Shown here: in pieces, positions 6,001-6,815 of the stretch
Position numbering within the stretch: the first letter of the stretch is position 1
How the letters are laid out: each line of letters opens with the position of its first letter
Source: Bacteroidetes bacterium UBA1935
GTDB taxonomy: Bacteria > Bacteroidota > Bacteroidia > Chitinophagales > Chitinophagaceae
Assembly (NCBI GenBank): GCA_002337045.1
Contig: DDFF01000005.1
Location: forward strand, 1-6,815
Direction of reading: 5' to 3'
DNA: 6,815 nucleotides
Notes under the pieces: model-generated
What the model saw: only the letters and a program-made list of their open reading frames with translations
The model's database searches: none
What the model was told of the DNA's origin: nothing
Translations under genes and position numbers: made by a program

Positions 6001-6815
6001 TTATAGCATTGTTATTGGCTCTACGTAATGGCTGGTATTCAGTCTGCTACTTTCTTTTATAGCTTTAAAACCACCCTGTACATCTATAAAATTGTTGTAT
6101 CCTTTTGCCTGCATCAGCGATATAAATATCATTGAGCGATAGCCTGCAGCACAGTGTACATAGTACGTAGCATCTCTATCCCACTCTGTCTGATTATCGT
6201 TGATATAGTTCAGCGGTACATTTTCTGCACCTATCACATGTTCTGAATCGTATTCACTTTGCCTTCTTACATCCAGTAAAAATGCTACCGGGTGCGTTTC
6301 CAGTCTTGTTGCCAGTTCTTCTGCTGTAATAGACTCTACTTTCTGCACAGGTTTGCCTGCAGCTACCCAGGCATTCATACCGCCATCCAGATAACCGATG
6401 CAATGATCATAACCAACCCTTGCCATCCTTGCTACTACTTCGCTAACCGTTGCATCTGTTATAAGGACAATTTTCTGGTTAATGTCTTTTATGATAGAAC
6501 CAACCCATGGTGCAAAATCTCCGTTTATACCAATATTGATAGCACCAGGAATATGACCTGCAGCAAAATCCTGTGGTTTGCGTGCATCCAGCAACATGAT
6601 ACTGCTATCCGTTGCTAATTGTGCTACCTCTGCAACCGATAGTTGTGTTGTGCCTTTCTTAATTACTTCACCCACATTTTCATAGCCTTGTTTATTCAGC
6701 ATCACATTCAGCGGGAAGTATTGCGGTGGTTTAGTAAGCCCTGTTAATACCTCTTGTATAAACGCTGCTCTCATTATGCCTTTTCGCAATGCATAGTTGG
6801 TTGCTTTCTGATGAC
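6001..6815 (-). CDS. MBL-fold/rhodanese/rhodanese protein, CstB-like persulfide dioxygenase-sulfurtransferase (C-terminal part)
   Basis: The frame runs off the right edge of the window (reading HQKATNYALRKG before residue 1 at 6789), so the true start and most or all of the metallo-beta-lactamase domain are outside. The visible part begins with the segment that closes the MBL domain (QEVLTGLTKPPQYFPLNVML). A first rhodanese-like domain follows (about residues 48-147, LLDARKPQDFAAGHIPGAIN to YLDGGMNAW); its active-site loop reads TDATVSE and lacks the catalytic Cys. The second rhodanese domain (about 152-255) has an intact loop HCAAGYRS with Cys213 (codon 6151-6153). This MBL/pseudo-rhodanese/rhodanese order is that of Staphylococcus aureus CstB, an iron persulfide dioxygenase plus sulfurtransferase in sulfide detoxification. 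The function is inferred by architecture. The iron ligands cannot be checked here. An in-frame TTG at 6787-6789 is not the real start. Confidence 0.88.
   Translation of the reverse strand, partial: HQKATNYALRKGIMRAAFIQEVLTGLTKPPQYFPLNVMLNKQGYENVGEVIKKGTTQLSVAEVAQLATDSSIMLLDARKPQDFAAGHIPGAINIGINGDFAPWVGSIIKDINQKIVLITDATVSEVVARMARVGYDHCIGYLDGGMNAWVAAGKPVQKVESITAEELATRLETHPVAFLLDVRRQSEYDSEHVIGAENVPLNYINDNQTEWDRDATYYVHCAAGYRSMIFISLMQAKGYNNFIDVQGGFKAIKESSRLNTSHYVEPITML

Noticed and set aside
6292..6618. A 108-residue + strand open frame opposite the rhodanese gene
   Set aside because: Cys-rich random-looking translation, fully within the coding region of the - strand gene.
6787..6789. TTG as the start of the - strand gene
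   Set aside because: The upstream codons (HQKATNYALRKG) continue the conserved end of the MBL domain and the frame leaves the window open.
1..6815. CRISPR arrays, tRNA or rRNA genes, insertion sequences, attachment sites, phage genes
   Set aside because: No spaced direct repeats, cloverleaf sequences, transposase or integrase frames, or terminal inverted repeats were seen; nearly all of the window is coding.

Overview
The window carries most of a cbb3-type (heme-copper, C-family) cytochrome c oxidase operon on the + strand. It ends at a bidirectional terminator, beyond which lies the 3' part of a convergent sulfur-metabolism gene on the - strand. The likely source is a member of the Bacteroidota, possibly close to Chitinophagaceae. 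Reasons: CcoN and CcoO are fused, the gene order is ccoNO-Q-P-G-H followed by a TauE/SafE-like gene, CcoP carries one heme site, and good Shine-Dalgarno sequences are absent while A-rich leaders precede the starts. This placement is inferred from gene content, not from a phylogenetic marker.

Layout, + strand: ccoNO (5' end outside the window, to 1532); a 58-residue ccoQ-like gene (1562-1738); ccoP (1758-2927); ccoG (2956-4362); ccoH (4379-4828); a UreH/TauE/SafE-like membrane protein (4830-5540); and an unrecognised four-helix membrane protein (5545-5931). Gaps are 1 to 29 bases, so this looks like one transcription unit. Its promoter would lie upstream of the window. A 12-bp hairpin with T-rich flanks on both sides sits at 5950-5986. 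On the - strand, 6815-6001 is the C-terminal half of a metallo-beta-lactamase/rhodanese/rhodanese protein resembling CstB-type persulfide dioxygenase-sulfurtransferases.

How the genes work together: CcoNO and CcoP form the electron path (c-type hemes) and the oxygen-reducing heme b3-CuB site. CcoQ and CcoH are small membrane subunits for stability and assembly. CcoG is an Fe-S membrane protein linked to copper reduction for CuB. The SafE-like protein has conserved cysteines and may also serve copper or redox maturation. CcoI and CcoS do not appear here and may be upstream. The neighbouring sulfurtransferase is convergent and need not be co-regulated.

The region is largely a well-known respiratory operon. 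The points most worth a second look are a repeated export-like segment plus membrane helix at the N-terminus of CcoP, a shared A-rich leader with fixed spacing before several start codons (including a 14-base exact repeat before ccoG and ccoH), and the uncharacterised last gene of the operon.
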